From: an uncultured Lachnospiraceae bacterium
GTDB taxonomy: Bacteria; Bacillota; Clostridia; Lachnospirales; Lachnospiraceae
Reading direction: 5' to 3'
DNA length: 14,445 nucleotides
NCBI GenBank assembly: GCA_910587895.1
Contig: CAJUOE010000018.1
Span: 1-14,445, forward strand
This document shows, one piece after another, positions 1 to 7,013 of this stretch. The translations under genes were made by a program, and so were the position numbers. Under the pieces are notes generated by a model that saw nothing but the letters and a program-made list of their open reading frames with translations, was not told the origin of the DNA and ran no database searches. Positions within the stretch are counted from its first letter, which is position 1; the number at the start of each line of letters is the position of its first letter.

Positions 1-77
1 CTGGATTTATTTTTATCAAGGTAATCTATGACAGCTTGTGCCTTTTCTTCTGGTGTAAACCTTATTTTTCTGGACAT
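1..77 (-). CDS. Transposase OrfA N-terminus (helix-turn-helix), cut by window edge
   Basis: Only the first 25 codons are present, starting with ATG at 77 after a GGAGG box at 90-86 (8 nt spacing). The peptide begins MSRKIRFTPEEKAQAVIDYL, which resembles the start of IS3-family OrfA proteins: a basic N-terminus, then 'FTPEEKAQAV' opening the first helix of a DNA-binding helix-turn-helix. In such elements OrfA recognises the ends and is joined to the DDE catalytic OrfB by programmed frameshifting; that part is family knowledge and OrfB is not visible here. Other short HTH proteins could start alike, so the family call is moderate. Confidence 0.6.
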   Translation of the reverse strand, partial: MSRKIRFTPEEKAQAVIDYLDKNKS

Positions 78-90
78 GAAAAATACCTCC

Positions 91-126
91 AAAGTAACAG
101 ATTTTTATATTTAATCTGTCTACTTT
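91..126 (-). repeat. Inverted repeat in the transposase leader
   Basis: AAAGTAACAGAT (91-102) faces ATCTGTCTACTTT (114-126), a 12-bp dyad with a single extra base and an 11-nt loop, ending just before the ribosome site of the transposase gene. In the transcript this hairpin would sit next to the Shine-Dalgarno sequence. Insertion sequences often use such leader hairpins to limit translation from outside promoters. That role is inferred. Confidence 0.5.
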
Positions 127-167
127 AAAGGTATCATATCAGAATTGGGCGACTATCATTCTGGGAT

Positions 168-488
168 TTATTTAGCTTTCTTCTTTGGCTTTCTCTCCGG
201 CAGCTCTGGAAACATTTCCTCTACCATCTTCTGCAGCTGCTCCTTATCATCCAAAATGGTGACCGGCAGCATCTCTTTTGCTCCCTGATAAGGCGGTTTT
301 GGCGTACTGTCCGGCATAAACTTACGGCTTGCCTCTGTCACTTTCACCATAAATCCGTCTTCATAGATGCCGCCAAATATTCTTTCCCGGTAATAAAACA
401 CATATCCTCCCATCATCGCCCTGTTCCGCACATTTCCAAGGTCTGAGAGCTGATCCATGATGTAGGACGCCAGTTCTTTATTCTGCAT
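168..488 (-). CDS. TfoX/Sxy N-terminal domain protein
   Basis: A 106-residue protein with the single-domain TfoX_N layout. An N-terminal helix (MQNKELASYIMDQLSDLG) leads to 'VRNRAMMGGYVFYYRERIFGGIYEDGFMVKV', which fits the family's R-x-M-F/M-G-G-x-x-x-Y core, then 'P..YQGAKEM' and a C-terminal helical stretch with a Lys/Arg-rich tail. In proteobacteria TfoX/Sxy activates competence genes, but stand-alone TfoX_N proteins in Firmicutes have no settled function. The frame is open upstream to 539. I chose ATG at 488 because GGAGA lies 6-10 nt ahead and the family starts near there; the extra residues overlap another small reading frame. It lies downstream of an AraC-type regulator on the same strand, suggesting joint expression, and the insertion sequence begins about 10 nt past its stop. 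Confidence 0.8.
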   Translation of the reverse strand: MQNKELASYIMDQLSDLGNVRNRAMMGGYVFYYRERIFGGIYEDGFMVKVTEASRKFMPDSTPKPPYQGAKEMLPVTILDDKEQLQKMVEEMFPELPERKPKKKAK

Positions 489-510
489 GATCTTCTCCAT
501 TCTTAAACAT

Positions 511-636
511 TCAAATACGGCGATTAATCGTCTCTTCAAATTCCTCGTCAGAATACTTTGGATCCCGCATAATCCGCCATATCCTGCAAGGGGCTTCTTT
601 AGATTTTCCGCAGTTTGAAAATTCCTTTTCTTTCAC
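511..636 (-). CDS. Possible 41-residue protein between araC-like and TfoX genes
   Basis: An open frame runs from GTG at 636 to TGA at 513, in the same frame as the AraC-type gene and starting five codons past that gene's TAA stop. The C-terminal half reads RDPKYSDEEFEETINRRI, with protein-like composition (charged, amphipathic helix), and it ends 23 nt before the TfoX start. GTG at 636 has no clear ribosome site. An internal ATG (570) with AGGA/GGCGG upstream would give only 19 residues. I do not recognise the product. It could be a small linked gene, or the remains of a longer AraC protein or of a lost neighbour. Confidence 0.3.
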   Translation of the reverse strand: MKEKEFSNCGKSKEAPCRIWRIMRDPKYSDEEFEETINRRI

Positions 637-648
637 AACACAATGATA

Positions 649-1515
649 TTAGAAATATACTGGTTTTTCTTGTATATTTTCGACACAATGAAGGGCCAGT
701 TCCCGCGCCTTCCGGATATTCATGGAATGGTAGCGTTTGAATTCACGCATAAGATGCGCCTGGTCTGTGAATCCAAATTTATACATGGCATCAAGAATAT
801 CAAAATTCGGATGAAACAAAATATCTCTCCACAGGAATTGGTAACGTATCAGGTTGCTCATTTTCTTGGGCGTGATGCCCACATACTCATGAAATAAACG
901 TTCCAGATGCCTGCTGCTTACAAATGCATCTCTTGCCAGATGCGAAATTTCCAATGAGCCTCTATGGATAAGCATATTGCTTATCGCATGGTTCACAATT
1001 TCCTGTCTCTTCAAGCCATCCATTTTCTTTATGAATAGCTGCTGCACATATGTTATTTTCTCCGCCAGGGTCTTTTTCTCAAATAATTTATCCCCTAATG
1101 CCTTGTCCAGCCAGCCAAATCTTTCTCCAACTTCGTAACACCCATTTGCCGTACCCCGAAACGAGTCATCGGAAAACAGATACGCATTCCAAGCATAGAA
1201 TCGTATGGCAAATGTAGCCATTAGATGCCCGGATTTTCCATTCATGCAAGCAAAAAAACTCCTGTCATTGATTCCAAAAAAGCTGCCAGACACCGCATTA
1301 TCCGTGTAATCAATCTGGTAAATGATATCCACGCAGGTATCTGGAACTACAATCTCAGGGCTGGAATTTTCTTCTGTCTGTATGTAAGGTTTTTCACTTC
1401 CCCAAAAGCACCTGATGTAGGGCTGCAAAGCCATGTCCGGAAATATTTCTTTGTATGTGAGGTTGTGCCTGAAGGGAACCGCTGTCAGCGGTTGGTAAAT
1501 GATGTTGCTGTTCAT
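649..1515 (-). CDS. AraC-family transcriptional regulator (DUF6597-type N-terminus)
   Basis: A 288-residue DNA-binding regulator. Residues about 15-130 form the sensor half, beginning 'P...LQPYIRCFWGSEKP' and including 'IVVPDTCVDIIYQID', a pattern typical of AraC proteins with a DUF6597-like N-terminal domain. Residues about 170-272 hold the paired helix-turn-helix: the first around 'LEISHLARDAFVSSRHLERLF' (189-208), the second ending in 'GFTDQAHLMREFKRYHSM' (248-265). The start at 1515 has GGAA 5 nt ahead. A good promoter lies about 75 nt upstream. The TfoX-N gene follows on the same strand and is the likeliest co-expressed partner. The inducer cannot be told from sequence. Confidence 0.88.
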   Translation of the reverse strand: MNSNIIYQPLTAVPFRHNLTYKEIFPDMALQPYIRCFWGSEKPYIQTEENSSPEIVVPDTCVDIIYQIDYTDNAVSGSFFGINDRSFFACMNGKSGHLMATFAIRFYAWNAYLFSDDSFRGTANGCYEVGERFGWLDKALGDKLFEKKTLAEKITYVQQLFIKKMDGLKRQEIVNHAISNMLIHRGSLEISHLARDAFVSSRHLERLFHEYVGITPKKMSNLIRYQFLWRDILFHPNFDILDAMYKFGFTDQAHLMREFKRYHSMNIRKARELALHCVENIQEKPVYF

Positions 1516-1588
1516 TTTATTTCCATATGCTTTGTCTATAATTTTCTCTTCTAATTAGTATAATATTCCTCGTAAAGTTCCTGACGGT

Positions 1589-1617
1589 ATTATACACGGT
1601 TCCCGGTTAAATTACAA
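1589..1617 (-). promoter_or_regulatory. Promoter of the araC-like gene
   Basis: TTGTAA (1617-1612) and TATAAT (1594-1589) are separated by 17 nt, close to the sigma-70/SigA consensus, and lie about 75 nt ahead of the ATG at 1515. No other gene on this strand begins nearby, so this should drive the AraC-type regulator and probably the TfoX-N gene. Confidence 0.6.
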
Positions 1618-1765
1618 TCATCTTTGCTTTTCTCTCGGACAATTTCCTAAACCATTTTTATATATTCTCGCCCAGACCCCATCCGAAATCTCTGAGCTGC
1701 CATTTGCAATAGAAATCGGCATAGCGCCATAACTGCAATAATGATAATACGCGTCCGCCGACACC

Positions 1766-3481
1766 TCACCTGTTCCCGTCAATCCGATAACCGCTCAGTT
1801 CCCGGTTCATGCCGGAAATATTCTGGAACGTTTCTTCTGTTGAGTTCCCAATATTTTTCATGTCCGCATCCATGGACGAAAGCAGCTCCGATACGCGCAC
1901 AATTTCCGTGCTTGTCTCCTCAGACGCCGCGCTGACAGACTGCATGACGTCGTTGATGCTCTTTAAGGATTCCTCATACTGCTTTGTAATCTGCTGCAAT
2001 TGTTCCATGGAGGTGCGGATATCGTCTGACTGCCCCATGAAACGGTGGGACACATTGCTAAAACTCTCATAATCCCCGGAAATCTCATTTCGCAGGAAGG
2101 AAAGCATTTGTTCCGCCAGCCTGTTCAGGCCTTCCACTGCCTCCACCACACCACTGCTCATGGTCTGTATCTCATTTGCCGCATCGCTGGTATTGCGCGC
2201 CAGTGTCTCAATTTCCTGCGCCACGACCTCAAATCCGCGCCCCGCTTCTCCTGCTCTTGCCGCCTCGATCGAGGCGTTCAACGCCAGCAAATTTGTCTGA
2301 GAAGAAATGCTTAAGATCGTGTCTGAGAGCTCCTTGATCCGCAAAACAGCGTCCGCCCGCTCCTTTTCCACCTGCATGCCCGCCGACATGCTCTGCACAT
2401 TTTCCCCGATTCTTCTCGCCGAGCTTTTCGCCGTCTCATTCAGTTCTCTGGATGAAACGTAAATCTCCTTCAGATGGTTGGTATTCTGGGTGACAATATC
2501 TACAATGCTCTGAATGTCCTGATATACGAAATCCACCTGTTCCCCGACGGTTCCGGCAGACGCCGCAATCTCCTCCGAGGACGCTACCATGGTTTGGATC
2601 GTGTCGTTGATATCCGTAATGCGGGAAACAGAGCCGGATACATGGGTATTGATATCTTTCATCTTGAACTCTATGCTGTCCGTTCCGCCCTTTATCTGCC
2701 TAACCGTATTGGCGGTTTTCTGTAACAGCCGGTTCAGGCTGTTTCCAATTACCTCCAGCTCGTCACCGGAATTAATCTTCAGCACTTTTGCCAGGTCTCC
2801 ATCATCCGACGCCACCTCCAGGATCTTGTCATTTACCTTCCTGAAATTGCTCTTCATCCTGACCGATACGGCTGCGGCTGCGATAACCGCAAAAAGTATG
2901 CCAATTGCTACCGAAAATAAAATATTACGTATCAGGCGGTTTAAGGAAGTCCGTATGGATGACGCCTCATAGTCAACCGCCACGATCCCCAGTGTTTTTC
3001 CATCCTGCATAATCGGCGCGTAGCCGCTGTAAAAGGTTCCCCACTCATCCGTAAATGCTTCCTTCGTAACGCTTGCCTTCCCTTCCATCGCCTCAAACAT
3101 GGCAATTTGCGCCTCATAATCCTCGGCGTATTCTCCGGGGTCATCGGGATCCGTATCTACCACAAACTGGAAATTACTTTCGTCTTTTGGCATAAGCGTA
3201 TAGACATAGGTGACCGAATCCCCTGACAGAAAAAAGCTTAAGGAATCCTTAACCGCCGACAGGGCGTCCTCCTCGCCCTCCATTGCCTTCAAGAAAGTCT
3301 CCTCATCCACATTTTCAGCAGCAATCACTGCAATTTCCATCACATTATCCATTGTCTTCTGCCTTAAAAAGCGCCCCATCGTGGAATAAGAAACTCCTCC
3401 TACAATCAGGGCGACAATAAGGGACGCCCCCAGAATGAAGAGGAATAGCTGCGTGGAAATACTGGTCTTTCTGGTCTTCAT
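1766..3481 (-). CDS. Methyl-accepting chemotaxis protein (Cache-HAMP-MCP signal)
   Basis: A 571-residue transmembrane chemoreceptor. TM1 spans about 11-33; an extracellular Cache-like sensor covers about 35-185 ('VTYVYTLMPKDESNFQFVVDTD', then 'FTDEWGTFYSGYAPI' and 'TLGIVAVDYEAS'); TM2 spans about 186-208; HAMP covers about 209-260; and the cytoplasmic coiled-coil signalling domain runs to the end. The hairpin tip that contacts CheA/CheW is clear at 395-417 (QTNLLALNASIEAARAGEAG then RGF), so the receptor should be functional. Glu/Gln/Ser/Ala-rich stretches near 300-312 and 516-526 fit methylation regions. ATG at 3481 follows AAGGAG by 7 nt. It ends without an evident C-terminal CheR-docking pentapeptide. 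The ligand is unknown; Cache domains commonly bind small metabolites. It sits alone, downstream of a terminator, and is preceded by two palindromes. Confidence 0.93.
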   Translation of the reverse strand: MKTRKTSISTQLFLFILGASLIVALIVGGVSYSTMGRFLRQKTMDNVMEIAVIAAENVDEETFLKAMEGEEDALSAVKDSLSFFLSGDSVTYVYTLMPKDESNFQFVVDTDPDDPGEYAEDYEAQIAMFEAMEGKASVTKEAFTDEWGTFYSGYAPIMQDGKTLGIVAVDYEASSIRTSLNRLIRNILFSVAIGILFAVIAAAAVSVRMKSNFRKVNDKILEVASDDGDLAKVLKINSGDELEVIGNSLNRLLQKTANTVRQIKGGTDSIEFKMKDINTHVSGSVSRITDINDTIQTMVASSEEIAASAGTVGEQVDFVYQDIQSIVDIVTQNTNHLKEIYVSSRELNETAKSSARRIGENVQSMSAGMQVEKERADAVLRIKELSDTILSISSQTNLLALNASIEAARAGEAGRGFEVVAQEIETLARNTSDAANEIQTMSSGVVEAVEGLNRLAEQMLSFLRNEISGDYESFSNVSHRFMGQSDDIRTSMEQLQQITKQYEESLKSINDVMQSVSAASEETSTEIVRVSELLSSMDADMKNIGNSTEETFQNISGMNRELSGYRIDGNR

Positions 3482-3512
3482 GCCTTTACTCCTTTCCGTT
3501 TCCCTGTTGACT

Positions 3513-3531
3513 TATGCTAAATATTAGCATA
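3513..3531. promoter_or_regulatory. Perfect palindrome upstream of chemoreceptor gene
   Basis: TATGCTAA-ATA-TTAGCATA is a perfect 8+3+8 inverted repeat, 32-50 nt ahead of the chemoreceptor start codon. On the minus strand it contains TAATAT, which could serve as a -10 element. The position and symmetry suggest a dimeric repressor operator. No matching regulator is identifiable in the window. Confidence 0.45.
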
Positions 3532-3564
3532 TGACACCGCCCCAAATCCACTTTCCGGCACAAT

Positions 3565-3579
3565 CCGCATTATTTGCGG
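3565..3579. promoter_or_regulatory. Second short dyad upstream of chemoreceptor gene
   Basis: CCGCA-TTATT-TGCGG is a perfect 5+5 inverted repeat with a 5-nt centre, about 85-100 nt ahead of the chemoreceptor start. It may be part of the same control region as the TATGCTAA palindrome, but short dyads of this size can occur by chance. Confidence 0.25.
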
Positions 3580-3625
3580 TATAGTTTGTGTTTTCTGCTG
3601 TAAAAAGGCGGGTAATTTTTATGCC

Positions 3626-3667
3626 AAAAAACAGGGCAGAAACTGGCGTCACCAACTTCTGCCCTGT
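3626..3667 (-). terminator. Rho-independent terminator after the SGNH esterase gene
   Basis: ACAGGGCAGAA (3631-3641) pairs with TTCTGCCCTGT (3657-3667). The inner bases GTTGG/CCAGT add five more pairs, two of them G-U, leaving a 5-nt loop. On the minus strand the stem runs into six Ts (3631-3626). It lies 15 nt past the stop of the esterase gene and should insulate the chemoreceptor gene downstream. Confidence 0.9.
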
Positions 3668-3681
3668 CCTTCACTATTATT

Positions 3682-6357
3682 CTATTTCTTAATCTTAACG
3701 CTGGATGCCTGCCCTTTCTTTTTCAACACTTTCTGATAGGCTTTGAGCTTGCTCTTCGGCACTTTAATAATCGCTTTCTTGTGAATGCCCTTGAATGAAT
3801 TTGCACCCGCCCTATTGAGCTTTGTCGCTTTGATCGTTATCTTTTTCAGCTTCTTGCAGTTATAAAATGCTTTGGAACCAATCTTTGTGACATTTTTGCC
3901 AATCGTCGCGCTTGTAGCCTTGCTGCATCCTGAGAATGCGTTGTTGCCAATGAATGTGACAAGGAATTTCCTGCCTCCGATCGTGACCGCATCAGCTGCC
4001 TTAAGGCTCTTGCTCTTCTTATTGACAATGCCGCTTAAGGTAACCGTGCCCTTTCCGTCCGTCCTGGCATTCGTGATCTTGTACTTGTAACCACTCACCG
4101 TATAAGCTGCATTCTTTTTAACGGCAATCTCAAATGTCCTGGAAATTTCTTCCGTATAATTTTCTTTTCCTGTGATCGTTACCGTCGCCGTACCGATATT
4201 CGTATTGTTTTTGTAGCTTACTGTGTAATCTGTGCCCGCCTTTAAATTGGCGCCATTGTAGGTAATGGAAAGGGATGGCTCTATCGCTTTGCCCGTGTAA
4301 TACTGGGTATCAATTCCCTTCACGGTCGCCTTGGTGATACTCACTTTTTCCGGAATCGTAGCCGTAGGCGCAAGGCTCTCGTATATTTCCTCCGCGTCCG
4401 TGAGCATTCTATAATTATTCACAAGAGCCTTCTGTGCGTCCGTCAGGTTGCCATAAGCTACCCTGGCTTCATTAATTTTTCTCTTGCTTGCTTCATCACC
4501 GGATACTTCGCCAATGGCTCTAATCAGGGCTTTCACCTTCTCTACCGCCTGATCTGCCGCCGAGCCGTCTGTCTGATATCCAATTGCATACAATGTAAAC
4601 TTCTTACTTTCATCTCCCGCTGCCATTTTCAACTCAATGGTATGGCTGGCGGCTGTTTTATTCTGAATGGCAATGCATACCCTGCCATTATTCCAGCCCG
4701 TTTGGTTGTAGCCGCTCAATGTGGATTTTTTGGTGCCGTCCACATACAGGTCTGCCGAACCATACGCCGTCTCGCTGGTTTCTTTATATAAGAGCATCAA
4801 TGTCCGGCAATTGACCTCGATCTTAAGAGGATCTGAAGATCCATTCCCATTATACATCCAGTTATCCGGAAAACACAATTCATCCTCTTTGCCATTATAC
4901 AAATACTGGAATCTGGGAGTCATTTGATCCTTGCCGCTGAATCCGCCTACCTGAATTGCGCTGATTGCCGCATCAGATTCCACGGTTGTTGCCGCATCAA
5001 TCATTTTAATTCCTTCAAAGTCAGAAGACGTCACAGCCTGAATGGAATCCACATCCAGCGCATTATCTGCCTCTGTCGGTTCCTTATCAATACGATCCAT
5101 CAGCTCCAGAATACAGTCTGCCATAAGCTTGTACCCATTTGCATTCGGATGAAGCGAATCGTTGTAAAACCAGTCATAGAAACCATCGCTCTGCCAGTCA
5201 TTCCGGATCGCGTCCGCCGTGCTGATCATGGGCAGGTCATATCTCTCTCCATATATATGGTAGTCCGATTCTTTCACGCTGTTTATGCCCACAAGTTCCC
5301 CTTCGTTAAGTACGGAAAATACCGAAAATACCAGGACGACTGCCGAGCCGGATTTTAACGCCTGGCGAATCAGTCCTTCGTATGCACCGCCATTAGTCTC
5401 ACAACCAGCATCATTTACTGCAAACTCAACAAACAGAATGTCCGGCTGATTGGTACCCTGCGGCAGCCGATTTATTACATCGCGCTCATAGCGGATAATG
5501 CCCACATCCGAGGGCGTGCCGCTCATGCCCGCATTGATGAAATGCACATTCGCGCCGCCATCTTTGCCGTATTTCTTGGCAAAAGCATTCGCGGATACTT
5601 CTGCATAGCAGGCAGAATTCGGCTTGTAGCCGCCGCCCTCTGTGATGGAGCCTCCAATGTAAGCCAGCGATACATCCTTCCCCATGCGCGCCCTTTGGAT
5701 CACAGACTTTATGCGCGCATTATTGCCGGTAGAATAAACGCCTGACCTCACCATCCTGTCATAAGTTTCTGCATTTGGTTTGAATTCCTTGATTTCATTC
5801 GGGATACCGGAAATTGACAAGTCGTCCAAATAGAACTCCGCTGTCTCGGATGAGGAACATTGGAAAAACAGGGAGATCTCATTGGCAACCTCCGGGACGG
5901 TAAAGGAACCGCTCAGTTCCACCCACTCACCGCTCACGCAGTTGTTACTGCTGGACACCGTAGGATACTGGGTTTCATTGCTGGCATTCTTATACTGCAT
6001 TCCCATGTCAATAGTCTGTACCGAACCAGAATCCTGCCTTACATAGGCTTTGAAATTATATGTATTCCCGGATACCAGGTATTTCACAAGCGGCAGTTGA
6101 ACGCCATGCCATGTCTGAGTACGTTTTCTCACATACAGGCTGTTATTGCCCACATCGTGATGTATCGAAGTAGAGATTTCCATCTTTGCGCCACGTTCCG
6201 CAATCCCCTGGAAAACCCCATCTTCAAAACCATTTCTGTAAAATTCCCTCGCCTCTTCTTCTGCCTGTACATTCGCCGGAAACAGCGTCAATACCATTGC
6301 CGCCGCCAGAACTACGGCACATACGCGTTTCCATCCATTTCTCATTGCTTTCTTCAC
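3682..6357 (-). CDS. Secreted multidomain SGNH/GDSL esterase with CBM, Ig-like and LRR_5 modules
   Basis: An 891-residue exported protein. A signal peptide covers 1-32 (cleavage after ANVQA). A CBM4/9-like beta-sandwich covers about 38-185. The SGNH hydrolase covers about 200-425, with all blocks visible: nucleophile Ser237 in GGSITEGG, oxyanion Gly277 in NAGMSG, Asn315 in FAVND, and Asp400/His403 in NDSLHPN. A second beta-rich region, about 455-597, follows, which could be another carbohydrate-binding or jelly-roll domain. A helical FIVAR-like stretch (about 600-662), an Ig-like repeat (about 670-745), and a C-terminal BspA-type LRR_5 region (about 785-870) with a very Lys-rich tail complete it. 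The likely role is deacetylation of a plant or host polysaccharide at the cell surface; the substrate is inferred. GTG at 6357 is preferred, with AAAGGAG 6 nt ahead; the next ATG is 12 nt further in. No LPxTG or SLH anchor is seen. Confidence 0.88.
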   Translation of the reverse strand: MKKAMRNGWKRVCAVVLAAAMVLTLFPANVQAEEEAREFYRNGFEDGVFQGIAERGAKMEISTSIHHDVGNNSLYVRKRTQTWHGVQLPLVKYLVSGNTYNFKAYVRQDSGSVQTIDMGMQYKNASNETQYPTVSSSNNCVSGEWVELSGSFTVPEVANEISLFFQCSSSETAEFYLDDLSISGIPNEIKEFKPNAETYDRMVRSGVYSTGNNARIKSVIQRARMGKDVSLAYIGGSITEGGGYKPNSACYAEVSANAFAKKYGKDGGANVHFINAGMSGTPSDVGIIRYERDVINRLPQGTNQPDILFVEFAVNDAGCETNGGAYEGLIRQALKSGSAVVLVFSVFSVLNEGELVGINSVKESDYHIYGERYDLPMISTADAIRNDWQSDGFYDWFYNDSLHPNANGYKLMADCILELMDRIDKEPTEADNALDVDSIQAVTSSDFEGIKMIDAATTVESDAAISAIQVGGFSGKDQMTPRFQYLYNGKEDELCFPDNWMYNGNGSSDPLKIEVNCRTLMLLYKETSETAYGSADLYVDGTKKSTLSGYNQTGWNNGRVCIAIQNKTAASHTIELKMAAGDESKKFTLYAIGYQTDGSAADQAVEKVKALIRAIGEVSGDEASKRKINEARVAYGNLTDAQKALVNNYRMLTDAEEIYESLAPTATIPEKVSITKATVKGIDTQYYTGKAIEPSLSITYNGANLKAGTDYTVSYKNNTNIGTATVTITGKENYTEEISRTFEIAVKKNAAYTVSGYKYKITNARTDGKGTVTLSGIVNKKSKSLKAADAVTIGGRKFLVTFIGNNAFSGCSKATSATIGKNVTKIGSKAFYNCKKLKKITIKATKLNRAGANSFKGIHKKAIIKVPKSKLKAYQKVLKKKGQASSVKIKK

Positions 6358-6429
6358 TTTTTACTCCTTTCATTATAATGAAGGATTCAGAAACTTCAGC
6401 GCCAAAATTTCTCAATCCTTCCTTAATTT

Positions 6430-6508
6430 TATAGATAATTTATTATAGTATGTTATATTATCTTTTTCACCCCCAAAAACTATAGATAATTTACAAAAAA
6501 CCGGGGTG
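6430..6508 (-). promoter_or_regulatory. AT-rich control region of the esterase gene with a 13-bp direct repeat
   Basis: The minus strand has TATAAT at 6447-6442, about 85 nt before the GTG start, with only a weak -35 (TGAAAA, 16-nt spacing). The 13-mer TATAGATAATTTA occurs twice, at 6430-6442 and 6481-6493. CACCCC (6468-6473) and GGGGTG (6503-6508) are complementary and flank the upstream copy. The direct repeats on either side of the promoter suggest activator or repressor sites. No terminator for the upstream gene is apparent here. Confidence 0.4.
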
Positions 6509-6528
6509 GATATTTAGTTTTTTATATA

Positions 6529-7002
6529 TTATGCCAAAACCTCCAATTCTTTCTCTAAAAACTGCTTTATATACGGATTGTTTTCCTCGCTCAATGTAGG
6601 CTGAAACGCCATGTAACGGCATTTCTGATACTGCTCCCCATCCAACATAAAGGTATATCCCATTACACATTTGGGATTACAGTCATCGGGATTGAGCAGC
6701 CGTTTGCAGGCGGACGCTTTCTTAATTTCCTTCTTTACCTTTTCAGGCAGGCTGTCAAGAAAGCTCTGGTATTCCCCTAAATGTTCGGGATAAATGCGGA
6801 GCCTCATCCCCGTTTTCCGGGACACGAATGTTGCCAGGGTCCTTTTGCTGCTGTTTCGCACATAAGACACAACATAGCCGCTTTTTTGCGATTTTATATC
6901 GCATTTACAGCCATTTTCCGTCAGATACTCATTGATTTGGCTTACAAAGCTACGAAAACGCTCATCAACCGTCTCCATAAACATATTAAATTTCTCGTCC
7001 AT
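6529..7002 (-). CDS. Unknown Cys-containing protein coupled to AraC/GyrI regulator
   Basis: A 157-residue soluble protein with no signal peptide. I do not recognise a named domain. The N-terminal half is helical and charged, with 'TLATFVSRKTGMRLRIYPEHL' in the middle. The second half carries spaced cysteines: Cys99 (ASACKRL), Cys108 and Cys112 (DDCNPKC), and Cys128 (YQKCRYMAFQ), besides Cys32 and Cys34. The paired cysteines could bind a metal or form redox pairs; that is inferred. The frame is open to 7044, overlapping the regulator. ATG at 7002 is preferred because GGAGG lies 5-6 nt ahead. The gene starts 11 nt after the AraC/GyrI stop, so the two are surely co-transcribed and it is a plausible effector of that regulator. 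Confidence 0.7.
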   Translation of the reverse strand: MDEKFNMFMETVDERFRSFVSQINEYLTENGCKCDIKSQKSGYVVSYVRNSSKRTLATFVSRKTGMRLRIYPEHLGEYQSFLDSLPEKVKKEIKKASACKRLLNPDDCNPKCVMGYTFMLDGEQYQKCRYMAFQPTLSEENNPYIKQFLEKELEVLA

Positions 7003-7013
7003 AAGTCCCTCCG

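Larger units (their letters stand above)
1..158 (-). mobile_element. Left-edge fragment of an insertion sequence (IS3-like)
   Basis: The window begins inside an insertion sequence reading leftwards. The support is the start of a transposase OrfA-type helix-turn-helix protein at 77, and a leader rich in dyads between the gene and the neighbouring TfoX gene. The outer end is not defined. I place it near 158 because a terminal TGATAGTCGCCC (minus strand) there fits the TG...CA ends of IS3-type elements, and the TfoX stop codon lies only about 10 nt further out. The other end and any target duplication lie outside the window, so the exact boundary and family are inferred. Confidence 0.5.

Noticed and set aside
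158..169. 12-nt match ATTCTGGGATTT also present at 14250-14261, as if flanking repeats
   Set aside because: A few 12-mer matches are expected by chance in 14 kb, and neither copy lies at a matched element boundary.
2941..3144. Minus-strand 67-codon frame inside the chemoreceptor gene
   Set aside because: An alternative frame within the clear Cache domain coding sequence; no ribosome site.
3621..3692. Short plus-strand frame beginning MPKNRAETG
   Set aside because: It consists of the terminator hairpin of the esterase gene read in the opposite direction.
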